Below are positions 1 through 5,861 of a stretch of DNA of 8,045 nucleotides, one piece after another; positions within the stretch are counted from its first letter, which is position 1; each line of letters opens with the position of its first letter. The position numbers were made by a program, and so were the translations under genes. The notes under the pieces are model-generated. The model had not been told where the DNA came from. It saw nothing but the letters and a program-made list of their open reading frames with translations, and searched no databases. Origin of the DNA: Bacteroides sp. 43_108 (GTDB taxonomy: Bacteria > Bacteroidota > Bacteroidia > Bacteroidales > Bacteroidaceae); contig MNQS01000162.1 in assembly GCA_001915545.1 (NCBI GenBank), forward strand, positions 1-8,045, given 5' to 3'.

Positions 1-1
1 C

Positions 2-259
2 TACAGAAATGACGGAGAATACTCAATAGACAATATGGCGGCGGAAAGAGCGATAAGACCAACCACTGTCCAACGAAAGAACAGTCTGTTCTTCGGAAGT
101 GTGAAAGGAATACAGAACTCCGCAATCTATAATACCTTTATAGAAACCTGCAAACAGGCAGGAGTCTCCTTCAGGGATTACTTCTGCAAACTGCTCAGAG
201 AATTAAAAAAGGGAAGAACGGATTACGAAAACCTTCTTCCCATGACAATATGCAAATAA
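2..259 (+). CDS. IS66-family transposase (TnpC-type), C-terminal fragment cut by the window edge
   Basis: The frame is open from the window edge, giving 85 visible residues. Residues 10-20 read DNMAAERAIRP, followed by RKNSLFFGS, which matches the conserved IS66 block I-D-N-x-x-A-E-R-A-I-R-P...R-K-N-x-L-F-x-G-S. The glutamate at 44-46 is probably the last acidic residue of the DDE catalytic triad. The following stretch, with IETCKQAGVSFRDYFCKLL, corresponds to the small C-terminal domain found after the catalytic domain in IS66 transposases. An internal ATG at 35 is not the real start, because conserved motif lies upstream of it in frame. The protein catalyses strand transfer of the element. 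Whether the full gene is intact cannot be judged here, but the visible end has no frameshift or internal stop. Confidence 0.9.
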   Translation, partial: YRNDGEYSIDNMAAERAIRPTTVQRKNSLFFGSVKGIQNSAIYNTFIETCKQAGVSFRDYFCKLLRELKKGRTDYENLLPMTICK

Positions 260-266
260 TAATCGT

Positions 267-274
267 TAAATTTG
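267..274 (+). promoter_or_regulatory. Candidate Bacteroidetes -7 promoter box facing out of the IS towards wzx
   Basis: TAAATTTG matches the Bacteroidetes -7 consensus TAnnTTTG exactly. No convincing TTTG -33 element is visible about 20 bases upstream, so the match could be chance in AT-rich DNA. If used, transcription would start near 280-284, at the foot of the palindrome, and would run into wzx. This would give the operon a promoter carried by the IS. Confidence 0.3.
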
Positions 275-283
275 TGAATTCTT

Positions 284-317
284 TTTTAGACGGGTGCCTG
301 CAGGCACCCGTCTAAAA
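284..317. repeat. Perfect 34-nt palindrome near the IS right end
   Basis: The left arm TTTTAGACGGGTGCCTG (284-300) is exactly complementary to 301-317, with no spacer, so the symmetry centre lies between 300 and 301. Two further G-U pairs are possible in RNA (283/318 and 282/319). The arms are far richer in GC than their surroundings. It does not look like an ordinary intrinsic terminator: on either strand the GC-rich stem is followed by A residues, not a U tract. It lies between the transposase stop and the terminal repeat, so it probably belongs to the IS. It may limit read-through into or out of the element, or expose a cruciform or hairpin; that role is an inference. Confidence 0.85.
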
Positions 318-344
318 GGGGCTACCCTAAAATTGGAAGTTTAC
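318..344. repeat. Candidate right terminal inverted repeat of the IS66 element
   Basis: The outer end reads GTAAACTTCCAATTTTAGGG inward from 344 and continues towards GCCCC at 318. The terminal GTAA is the usual IS66-family end. The matching left repeat is outside the window, so the inner limit at 318 is approximate. Confidence 0.6.
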
Positions 345-352
345 GAAAGATG
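345..352. repeat. Predicted 8-base target site duplication (one copy visible)
   Basis: GAAAGATG directly abuts the candidate IS end. IS66 elements duplicate 8 bases, so a second copy is expected just left of the element, outside the window. The duplicated bases include the ATG of wzx, which explains how the gene kept its start codon. Confidence 0.4.
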
Positions 353-1876
353 CCAGAATCATCCAACAAACGTATCGTTAAAAATACAATCTTGCTATAT
401 GTACGGATGCTATTTCTCGTACTAATTAGTTTATACACCTCACGTATCGTTTTACAGACACTCGGCGTAGAAGATTTCGGTATTAACAATGTAGTAGGAG
501 GTGTAATTTCATTTCTAGGCTTCTTGACCGGATCACTTGCCGGAGCATCCTCCCGTTTCATAACCTTTGCCTTAGGCAAGGGCGACATGGACAATCTCAA
601 GAGAATATTCGGAAACATCATATCCATTCATATACTATTTGCCTTAATCGTATTAATAATTGGAGAGACCATCGGACTATGGTTCGTCACCACGCAACTG
701 AACATTCCGGAAGGAAGAGAGACTGCCGCCTTTTGGGTATATCAGTTTTCCATCTTTACCGTAATGGGAAGTTTTGTCAGCATGCCTTACAATGCCGCCA
801 TCATCGCTCATGAAAAGATGTCGGCATTTGCCTACCTAACCATAGGAGACGCCATACTAAAACTTGCCGCCGTGTTCCTTTTGATGATTTCCCCGTATGA
901 CAAACTGATTTTGTATGCGCTGTTCATTCTGTGCATACAGTTTTTTGACTTTATCGTATACATCCTCTATTGTTCCCACAAATTTAAAGAAACAAGACTC
1001 TCCTGGCTCAAGATAGACAAATCTCTGTTTAAGGAGATTTTCTACTATGCCGGATGGACAATGAATGGCAATTTGGCCGCATTCGGATACACGCAGGGTT
1101 TGAATATTCTGCTAAATATATTCTTCAACCCAGCTGTTAATGCAGCACGTGGCATCGCGGTGCAAGTGCAAAACATCGTAAACAACTTCAGTGTCAATTT
1201 TCAGACCGCAGTCAACCCACAACTGACCAAAAGCTATGCGCAAGAAGACTATAAACGGATGCACCAGTTATTAGTTGCTAGCTCAAAATTTTCCGTTTTT
1301 CTGATGATTTTCATCTGCCTTCCTCTGGCACTGGAAATAGATCTGGTTTTAAAATGGTGGCTGGGAGAATATCCGGCACACACCAGCAGTTTTCTCCGTC
1401 TCATCCTGATTACCAGTATTCTGTTTTGTCTAGCCAACCCTGTAATCACTTCAGTACATGCCACAGGAAGAATAAAGAAATTCCAAATAATAGAAGGATG
1501 TATGTTGCTCATGATTGTTCCGATAGCCTACCTTCTGTTGAAGTTGTTCAGCATTCCTCCAGAAAGTGTCTTCATTGTTCATATATGCATTGAGCTATGC
1601 ACCCAATATGCCCGCATTCGCATCGTACTACCCATGATAAGGATGGACATAAAAATGTATATTCAAGAAGTAATAAAACCTATTGGCAAAGTGATTATTA
1701 TTTCCCCTATTGTTCCCGTTTTATTATACAATTATATTCCACAAAATACTCTTACCTTTTTTATCGTAGGAGTTGTATGTGTAATCAGTGTAACATCCGG
1801 CATCTATATATTGGGATGTACAGAGAAAGAACGAAACTTAGTAATGAATAAGTTGACAGCTAAACTAAGAAAATGA
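350..1876 (+). CDS. wzx: Wzx-type polysaccharide flippase (MOP/MATE superfamily)
   Basis: This 508-residue protein is strongly hydrophobic, with about 12 to 14 possible membrane segments, for example around residues 14-35, 44-64, 88-112 and 125-147. The N-terminal pattern SNKRIVKNTILLYVRM, then LYTSRIVLQTLGVEDFGINN (28-47) and a SSRFITFALG stretch, is typical of Bacteroidales oligosaccharide flippases in the MOP superfamily. Such proteins move undecaprenyl-linked repeat units across the inner membrane. The ATG at 350 is the only sensible start: upstream in frame there is a stop at 287 and no ATG, GTG or TTG between. The length and conserved N-terminus suggest the IS insertion five bases upstream removed no coding sequence. 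Its stop overlaps the next start (ATGA, 1873-1876), indicating translational coupling. The native promoter and leader are probably separated from it by the IS. Confidence 0.92.
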   Translation: MPESSNKRIVKNTILLYVRMLFLVLISLYTSRIVLQTLGVEDFGINNVVGGVISFLGFLTGSLAGASSRFITFALGKGDMDNLKRIFGNIISIHILFALIVLIIGETIGLWFVTTQLNIPEGRETAAFWVYQFSIFTVMGSFVSMPYNAAIIAHEKMSAFAYLTIGDAILKLAAVFLLMISPYDKLILYALFILCIQFFDFIVYILYCSHKFKETRLSWLKIDKSLFKEIFYYAGWTMNGNLAAFGYTQGLNILLNIFFNPAVNAARGIAVQVQNIVNNFSVNFQTAVNPQLTKSYAQEDYKRMHQLLVASSKFSVFLMIFICLPLALEIDLVLKWWLGEYPAHTSSFLRLILITSILFCLANPVITSVHATGRIKKFQIIEGCMLLMIVPIAYLLLKLFSIPPESVFIVHICIELCTQYARIRIVLPMIRMDIKMYIQEVIKPIGKVIIISPIVPVLLYNYIPQNTLTFFIVGVVCVISVTSGIYILGCTEKERNLVMNKLTAKLRK

Positions 1877-2874
1877 ATACTCCTTTAATATCAATTATCA
1901 TTCCGGTCTATAACATAGAACGTTATCTGAGAACGTGCATCGACAGCATATTACAACAATCTTTTCGTAATTTCGAACTTATCTTAGTTGACGATGGAAG
2001 CACCGATAGTTCCGGTGCAATTTGTGACTTTTATTCCCAAGCAGACTCTAGAGTCGTTTCTTTTCACAAAAAGAATGAAGGTGTCAGCGTTGCAAGAAAT
2101 TACGGAATAGACAAAGCACAAAGTGATTGGATTTGCTTTATTGATAGCGATGACTGGGTAGAAAAAGATTTTTTACTCACTTTTTCCAAGTACTTATCGG
2201 ATAAAAAAACTCTAATATATCAAGGCATTTTATTCGATTATGAAAATGCCCCCCAGAAAAACAGCCCTTTATGTAAATATCCCTCTATTTGTATTTCTAT
2301 AAATGATTATAATCAAATAGCTCAATTCAATATTTTACATAATGGAGCCCCCGTAGCTAAATTATTTAATAAACAAATCTTAGACAATTACCACATTCGT
2401 TTTATTCCGAAATTATCAATATATGAAGACCTCTTATTTGTATGGAACTATTTACAACATATTGAAAAAATTCAATTGAGTGATATGGTTTCATATCATT
2501 ACATGAAACGAAATATCAAATCTTTAACAACTAAGTCTCATTCACCGAAACAATTGATGTTTGTTATAGACCAATTGATTGACAGTATTTTTCAATTAAA
2601 CAAGAAATGTAATTTAGTCAAAAGTGATTATTTAAAGAAAATACAAATTGACTTCCCCATCTACCAAATAATCAACATGCTAGGCTGTATAAACAATAAA
2701 AATTACAATTCTATTCTACTTTATCTCCAAAATAAAATTAGTTTATCCCAACTACCTATAACAAGTTTCAAGCAAAAAATTTTATTTCAACTATTAAACA
2801 GCAAAATCCCTCATAAAATAATATACATAGTTATTCGTTTATATAATAAGTACTTCAAAAACAATTTTTCATAA
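1873..2874 (+). CDS. Family 2 glycosyltransferase (GT-A fold)
   Basis: The N-terminal half is a clear GT2 domain. It starts with SIIIPVYN (7-14), continues with LVDDGSTD (38-45), then KNEGVSVARNYG (67-78) and IDSDDW (90-95). The aspartates of DDGSTD bind the nucleotide sugar, and D91/D93 form the metal-binding DxD motif. The 333-residue length is normal for the family. The C-terminal part, from about residue 130, is lysine- and asparagine-rich, encoded by very AT-rich DNA, and resembles nothing I can name; it probably sets acceptor specificity. The product should add one sugar to the lipid-linked repeat unit on the cytoplasmic face of the inner membrane. The start overlaps the wzx stop by 4 nt, and the N-terminal motif leaves no room for a later start. 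Donor and linkage cannot be read from the sequence. Confidence 0.93.
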   Translation: MNTPLISIIIPVYNIERYLRTCIDSILQQSFRNFELILVDDGSTDSSGAICDFYSQADSRVVSFHKKNEGVSVARNYGIDKAQSDWICFIDSDDWVEKDFLLTFSKYLSDKKTLIYQGILFDYENAPQKNSPLCKYPSICISINDYNQIAQFNILHNGAPVAKLFNKQILDNYHIRFIPKLSIYEDLLFVWNYLQHIEKIQLSDMVSYHYMKRNIKSLTTKSHSPKQLMFVIDQLIDSIFQLNKKCNLVKSDYLKKIQIDFPIYQIINMLGCINNKNYNSILLYLQNKISLSQLPITSFKQKILFQLLNSKIPHKIIYIVIRLYNKYFKNNFS

Positions 2875-2885
2875 TTTACTTTTAT

Positions 2886-3218
2886 ATGGAAACCTATATC
2901 ATCAATCTAGAAAAAGATACTGATAGAAAAGAATACATCAGTACCCTTTTATCTAATTATCCATGTTTTCATCTAAACTTTATAAACGCAGTAAATGGAA
3001 AAGAGAAACCCTCCAACGAGCTGCAACATAAATTTAATAACATCAAAGCATTTAAACGGTACGGAAGAGAGTGCTCACCAGCTGAAATAGGTTGTACTTT
3101 AAGCCACTACTCTATCTATGAAAAACTTATCTTTTACAAAATCCCTTACGCCTTGATACTTGAAGATGACATAGAATTCATAGGGGGGGGGATATGCAAA
3201 ACATTATCTATCAACTAG
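2886..3218 (+). CDS. GT25 glycosyltransferase, N-terminal fragment as read in the present frame
   Basis: With nine Gs, translation from ATG 2886 gives 110 residues. It passes the conserved EDD (93-95), reads three glycines and ends after eight out-of-frame residues at TAG 3216-3218. The fragment keeps the N-terminal nucleotide-binding part and the EDD motif but lacks the conserved C-terminal half, so it is probably inactive. The start is 11 nt after the previous stop and no clear Shine-Dalgarno site is visible; the YIINL motif right after the Met supports this start. Confidence 0.7.
   Translation: METYIINLEKDTDRKEYISTLLSNYPCFHLNFINAVNGKEKPSNELQHKFNNIKAFKRYGRECSPAEIGCTLSHYSIYEKLIFYKIPYALILEDDIEFIGGGICKTLSIN
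3183..3191. repeat. Homopolymeric G9 tract at the GT25 frame break (candidate phase switch)
   Basis: Nine consecutive Gs sit in AT-rich coding DNA directly after the ATA codon at 3180-3182. Elsewhere on this strand I see no G run longer than about four or five. The tract coincides exactly with the point where the GT25 frame must change by -1 (one G more) or by two Gs fewer. This position, between the conserved EDD motif and the C-terminal half, makes the tract able to switch the enzyme ON and OFF through length changes during replication. Confidence 0.9.
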
Positions 3219-3619
3219 ATAAGCACATAAAAGGTATAAAGGAACCAACTATTATACTTCTTTCTGGAGCGTATACTTATTTTTATTCAAAAAAAGTATC
3301 CCCCGACATAACACTTGCAAATGTACATGGAGCCACATTAGCTCACAGCTATATAATTAATGCGCAAGCAGCACAAATTCTAACATCGAAACAACCACCA
3401 TACACCCAGGCTGATGACTGGAAATTTATATCACAATGTGGTATCAAAGTTAAAGCTCTCCTACCACATCTTGTTGATCAAAATAGGAACAAATTTGATA
3501 TCACGCAAAGCAATATTTGGGAAGAAACTCATAGGTTCAGAAAATTAACATTAAGCAATATCTCTGAAAGTGTAATAAACAAACTACTTTCTTTTATAGG
3601 AAATAAAGAACAAGGATAA
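3194..3619 (+). CDS. GT25 glycosyltransferase, C-terminal fragment in the second frame
   Basis: This frame continues the GT25 domain. HGATLAHSYIINAQAAQIL (45-63 of this ORF) matches the conserved region before the last acidic motif, and ADDW (73-76) matches that motif. The ATG at 3194 is probably an internal methionine of the full protein, not a true start: it lies two bases after the G run and inside the conserved family length. Independent translation from it cannot be excluded, since it would give a 141-residue product, but that would lack the EDD motif. The ORF ends 5 nt before the next gene. Confidence 0.65.
   Translation: MQNIIYQLDKHIKGIKEPTIILLSGAYTYFYSKKVSPDITLANVHGATLAHSYIINAQAAQILTSKQPPYTQADDWKFISQCGIKVKALLPHLVDQNRNKFDITQSNIWEETHRFRKLTLSNISESVINKLLSFIGNKEQG
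3612..3616 (+). promoter_or_regulatory. Shine-Dalgarno-like site for the first GT4 gene
   Basis: AAGGA lies 8 nt before the ATG at 3625 and overlaps the end of the GT25 frame. It is one of the few recognisable ribosome binding sites in the window. It supports the 3625 start and would let this gene be translated when GT25 translation stops early. Confidence 0.4.
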
Positions 3620-3624
3620 AAAAC

Positions 3625-4707
3625 ATGAAACTTCTTTTTGACTTATCAAGCAATAAAAGCATATACGATGGAGTTACGGTTTATGCATTACGCATATTGA
3701 AAGGATTCAAAAAGCATAATTATTCTCATATCACCATATTATGTAATTCTGCCATTTATGATTATATCACATCCAACTATCCCGAATACACCTGCATAAA
3801 AGCTAAAATTGACAACAATAATGGTTCTCTCATCAAAAACGGGTGGAAATGGTATAAGCAAGTAAAAAACATAGATTGTGATGTTATCTTTTCTCCGAAT
3901 CCTTATCTTACATATTTCACTACAAAGAAAATTATCCAAACCATTCACGATCTGCAACCATTAAAAATCTATTCCGGAAGAACATTATTGGCGTTTCGTA
4001 TCTTTCTACCGCTCATATTGCTCAGAAGCCACCGAATCATAACAATTACTGATTTCGTAAAAAAAGAGATAAAACGGATTTATCCTTTTATTCCTGACCG
4101 GAAACTTCACACCATATCCAACTGTGTAATAGTAGACCCTACAAGATACCCTTCTTCTCCACTTCCCGAAAGATACCTACTATATGTCAGCACCTTATGG
4201 GAGTATAAGAATATTTTCACCTTATTACAGGCTATCAATATTTTAAAGACAAAAATTCCACACAAACTGGTTATCATCGGAAAGCCTATGGATGATTACT
4301 GGGAAAAAACTTGTGTACCTTACATTAAGGAGCATCAATTGGAACCGCACATCTTACATTTCAGCAAACCTATCGATGACCAGCTGCTTGCACAATATTA
4401 CCAGTTTGCCGATCTTTTTATACACCCTTCCTTATTGGAAGGATTCGGCTACCCTCCCATTGAAGCAGCTATTCATAAAACCCCAGTCCTGACAACAAAA
4501 GAGACGGCATTGTACGAAAGCACTATGGGGATATTGAATTATTATGAGCCCGCTACAGACTCACAGGCATTAGCAAAAAAAATACAGGAGCTACTCGCCA
4601 ATCCTCCCTCAAATGAAGAATTGAATCAGATTGCAGAGAGACTACGGAACCAATATGACTATTATAAGCAAGCAGAAAAAGTATACCAGTTCATAACACA
4701 AAACTAA
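3625..4707 (+). CDS. Family 4 glycosyltransferase (GT-B fold), first of a tandem pair
   Basis: This 360-residue protein has the two-domain GT-B layout. The N-terminal domain includes CDVIFSPNPYL and TIHDLQPLK near residues 88-115. The C-terminal GT4 domain begins around 184 with YLLYVSTLWEYKN, then LVIIGKP, then HPSLLEGFGYPPIEAA, whose E272 and E280 form the EX7E motif that contacts the donor sugar. The length is normal. It should transfer a sugar from an activated donor, with retention of configuration as usual in GT4, onto the growing repeat unit. It resembles the next gene along its whole length (CDVIF/CDILF, IHDL, LLYV.TL...KNI, VPYI.E.QLE, EGFGY.PIEAA), so the two are paralogs. It follows the GT25 frame by 5 nt. 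Confidence 0.93.
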   Translation: MKLLFDLSSNKSIYDGVTVYALRILKGFKKHNYSHITILCNSAIYDYITSNYPEYTCIKAKIDNNNGSLIKNGWKWYKQVKNIDCDVIFSPNPYLTYFTTKKIIQTIHDLQPLKIYSGRTLLAFRIFLPLILLRSHRIITITDFVKKEIKRIYPFIPDRKLHTISNCVIVDPTRYPSSPLPERYLLYVSTLWEYKNIFTLLQAINILKTKIPHKLVIIGKPMDDYWEKTCVPYIKEHQLEPHILHFSKPIDDQLLAQYYQFADLFIHPSLLEGFGYPPIEAAIHKTPVLTTKETALYESTMGILNYYEPATDSQALAKKIQELLANPPSNEELNQIAERLRNQYDYYKQAEKVYQFITQN

Positions 4708-4716
4708 CCTATTCAC

Positions 4717-5850
4717 ATGAAAAGAGTTCTCATAGACATGACCCATATAACCCCAGATAAGTTATATGCCAGTTTATCTATCTATATATTCCGGATATTG
4801 GATGCCATTCCCGTTACTGAAAGAAAAAACTTCGTTCTACTTGTTCCATCTGAACTGGAAGATTTCACTCAGCAACGATACCCGGACTATTCCTATATTC
4901 TTTTTCCTGCAAGCCGAAAACACGTTTCCAACAATAAGTTGATTAGAATAACACGACAGATACAAGTATACAAAAAGATAGTAAACTCATCCAATTGTGA
5001 TATTCTTTTTATTGCCAACGACTTATACCCCTACACCTACATAAAAACAAACCTGAAGAAAATAGTAGTTATACACGACCTTAAAGTTATCAAAGAAAGT
5101 CCTCGGTCGCTGGTAGAAAAAATTACCCGATTCGCTAATTTCCATTTCTACAAAAACTTCATGAAGCACGCTGAAATAATCGTGGCTATTTCAAACTACA
5201 CCAAACAAGATATATTAAAACTTTATCCTACTATTCAACCCAGTAAAATAAAGGTAATTTATAATAGTGTTCTGCTGGCAAAAGATTCCATATCTCCGTT
5301 CCGCACATCTGTGCCACCAAATTATCTTTTATATGTCAATACATTACAGCCACACAAAAACATCATTACGCTTTTGAAGGCATTCAATCTTATAAAAGAA
5401 AAAATAAATCATCAGATTGTTATCGTAGGAAAAGAAACATCATATTGGAAAGAAAAAATCGTCCCCTACATTCAAGAAAACCAACTGGAACAACGCATCA
5501 TCCATTTGCAGAATCTCAGTGAAGAAGCTTTAAAATATTTATATGAGCATGCACAATTATTCATCAGTCCATCTTTAAGAGAAGGATTCGGCTACACTCC
5601 TATCGAGGCCGCCATTTGCAAATGTCCTGTCATCTGTTCCAGATGTGAAGCATTGCCTGATACAACTCAAAACAAACTGATATATTATCATCCACCTCAA
5701 GATACAAAAGCACTGGGTGATACCATTATGCATACCCTACAAAACCCTCCTTCTAGCCGGCAATTAAACCAAATATCTGCCGATTACACGAATGCCTATT
5801 CATGTAGTAAGCAAGTGCAAGATTTCATGTACCTGTTTCAGAAGTGCTAA
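4717..5850 (+). CDS. Family 4 glycosyltransferase (GT-B fold), second of a tandem pair
   Basis: This 377-residue protein is a paralog of the gene just upstream. The N-terminal Rossmann-like part opens with KRVLIDMTHIT and includes CDILFIANDLYP and VVIHDLK; the C-terminal GT4 domain has NYLLYVNTLQPHKNI, IVIVGKE and SPSLREGFGYTPIEAA, with E289 and E297 as the EX7E pair. Both genes contain the same 15-nt stretch GAAGGATTCGGCTAC in this motif (4438-4452 and 5581-5595), but most of the rest has diverged. The two probably add different sugars or use different acceptors; specificity is not readable. The start is 9 nt after the previous stop and gives the conserved N-terminus. Confidence 0.93.
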   Translation: MKRVLIDMTHITPDKLYASLSIYIFRILDAIPVTERKNFVLLVPSELEDFTQQRYPDYSYILFPASRKHVSNNKLIRITRQIQVYKKIVNSSNCDILFIANDLYPYTYIKTNLKKIVVIHDLKVIKESPRSLVEKITRFANFHFYKNFMKHAEIIVAISNYTKQDILKLYPTIQPSKIKVIYNSVLLAKDSISPFRTSVPPNYLLYVNTLQPHKNIITLLKAFNLIKEKINHQIVIVGKETSYWKEKIVPYIQENQLEQRIIHLQNLSEEALKYLYEHAQLFISPSLREGFGYTPIEAAICKCPVICSRCEALPDTTQNKLIYYHPPQDTKALGDTIMHTLQNPPSSRQLNQISADYTNAYSCSKQVQDFMYLFQKC

Positions 5851-5861
5851 CATTCTACATC

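Larger units (their letters stand above)
1..344 (+). mobile_element. Right end of an IS66-family insertion sequence (left part outside the window)
   Basis: The segment holds the C-terminal part of an IS66-type transposase, a short noncoding tail with a perfect palindrome, and a candidate terminal inverted repeat. Read inward from the wzx side, the end begins GTAAACTTCCAATTTTAGGG (complement of 325-344). IS66-family ends characteristically start with GTAA and the family makes 8-base target duplications, so I place the right boundary at 344 and predict GAAAGATG (345-352) as the duplicated target. The left end, its matching repeat and the accessory genes tnpA/tnpB common in this family lie outside the window, so the boundary rests on one end only. 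The family is well supported by the transposase; the exact boundary is an inference. Confidence 0.75.
2886..3619 (+). pseudogene. Family 25 glycosyltransferase gene, frameshifted at a G9 tract (probable phase-OFF state)
   Basis: Two overlapping ORFs in different frames (2886-3218 and 3194-3619) together make one GT25 protein. The first carries YIINLEKDTDRKE (4-16), PAEIGCTLSH (65-74) and the ALILEDDIEF block (89-98); the second carries the downstream HSYIINAQAAQIL and ADDW motifs. The break lies in nine Gs at 3183-3191. Seven Gs give ...IGGDMQN... (243 aa) and ten give ...IGGGDMQN... (244 aa), both fitting the usual size of bacterial GT25 enzymes. GT25 members transfer sugars, often galactose, in lipooligosaccharide synthesis. 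Both halves look conserved and free of other damage, arguing against an old decayed gene. Phase variation by slipped-strand mispairing is my preferred reading. A miscounted homopolymer or recoding by transcriptional slippage are alternatives. The gaps to neighbours are 11 and 5 nt, so the gene sits within the operon. Confidence 0.85.

Noticed and set aside
284..317. Intrinsic terminator reading of the palindrome
   Set aside because: On both strands the stem is followed by A residues and lacks the U tract required for a standard intrinsic terminator.
260..349. Invertible promoter of the kind that controls Bacteroides capsule operons
   Set aside because: No pair of separated recombinase-type inverted repeats flanks a promoter here; the only inverted repeat has no spacer and belongs to the IS tail.
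322..627. A 101-codon open frame on the minus strand across the IS end and wzx start
   Set aside because: It runs antisense to the clearly coding wzx N-terminus, crosses the IS boundary and shows no family motif.
1249..1851. Several short open frames on both strands inside the 3' part of wzx
   Set aside because: They overlap a conserved membrane protein frame, have His/Ser/Cys-rich compositions typical of out-of-frame translation and no initiation signals.
2249..2254. C6 run in the GT2 gene as a further contingency tract
   Set aside because: It is short, and the frame stays open on both sides, so nothing indicates switching.
3739..3957. A 72-codon open frame on the minus strand within the first GT4 gene
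   Set aside because: It is antisense to a well-supported GT4 coding frame and resembles no known protein.
4575..4582. A8 run in the first GT4 gene, considered as a second slippage site
   Set aside because: The reading frame is intact through it, and A runs of this size are expected in AT-rich DNA, where AAA is a common Lys codon.
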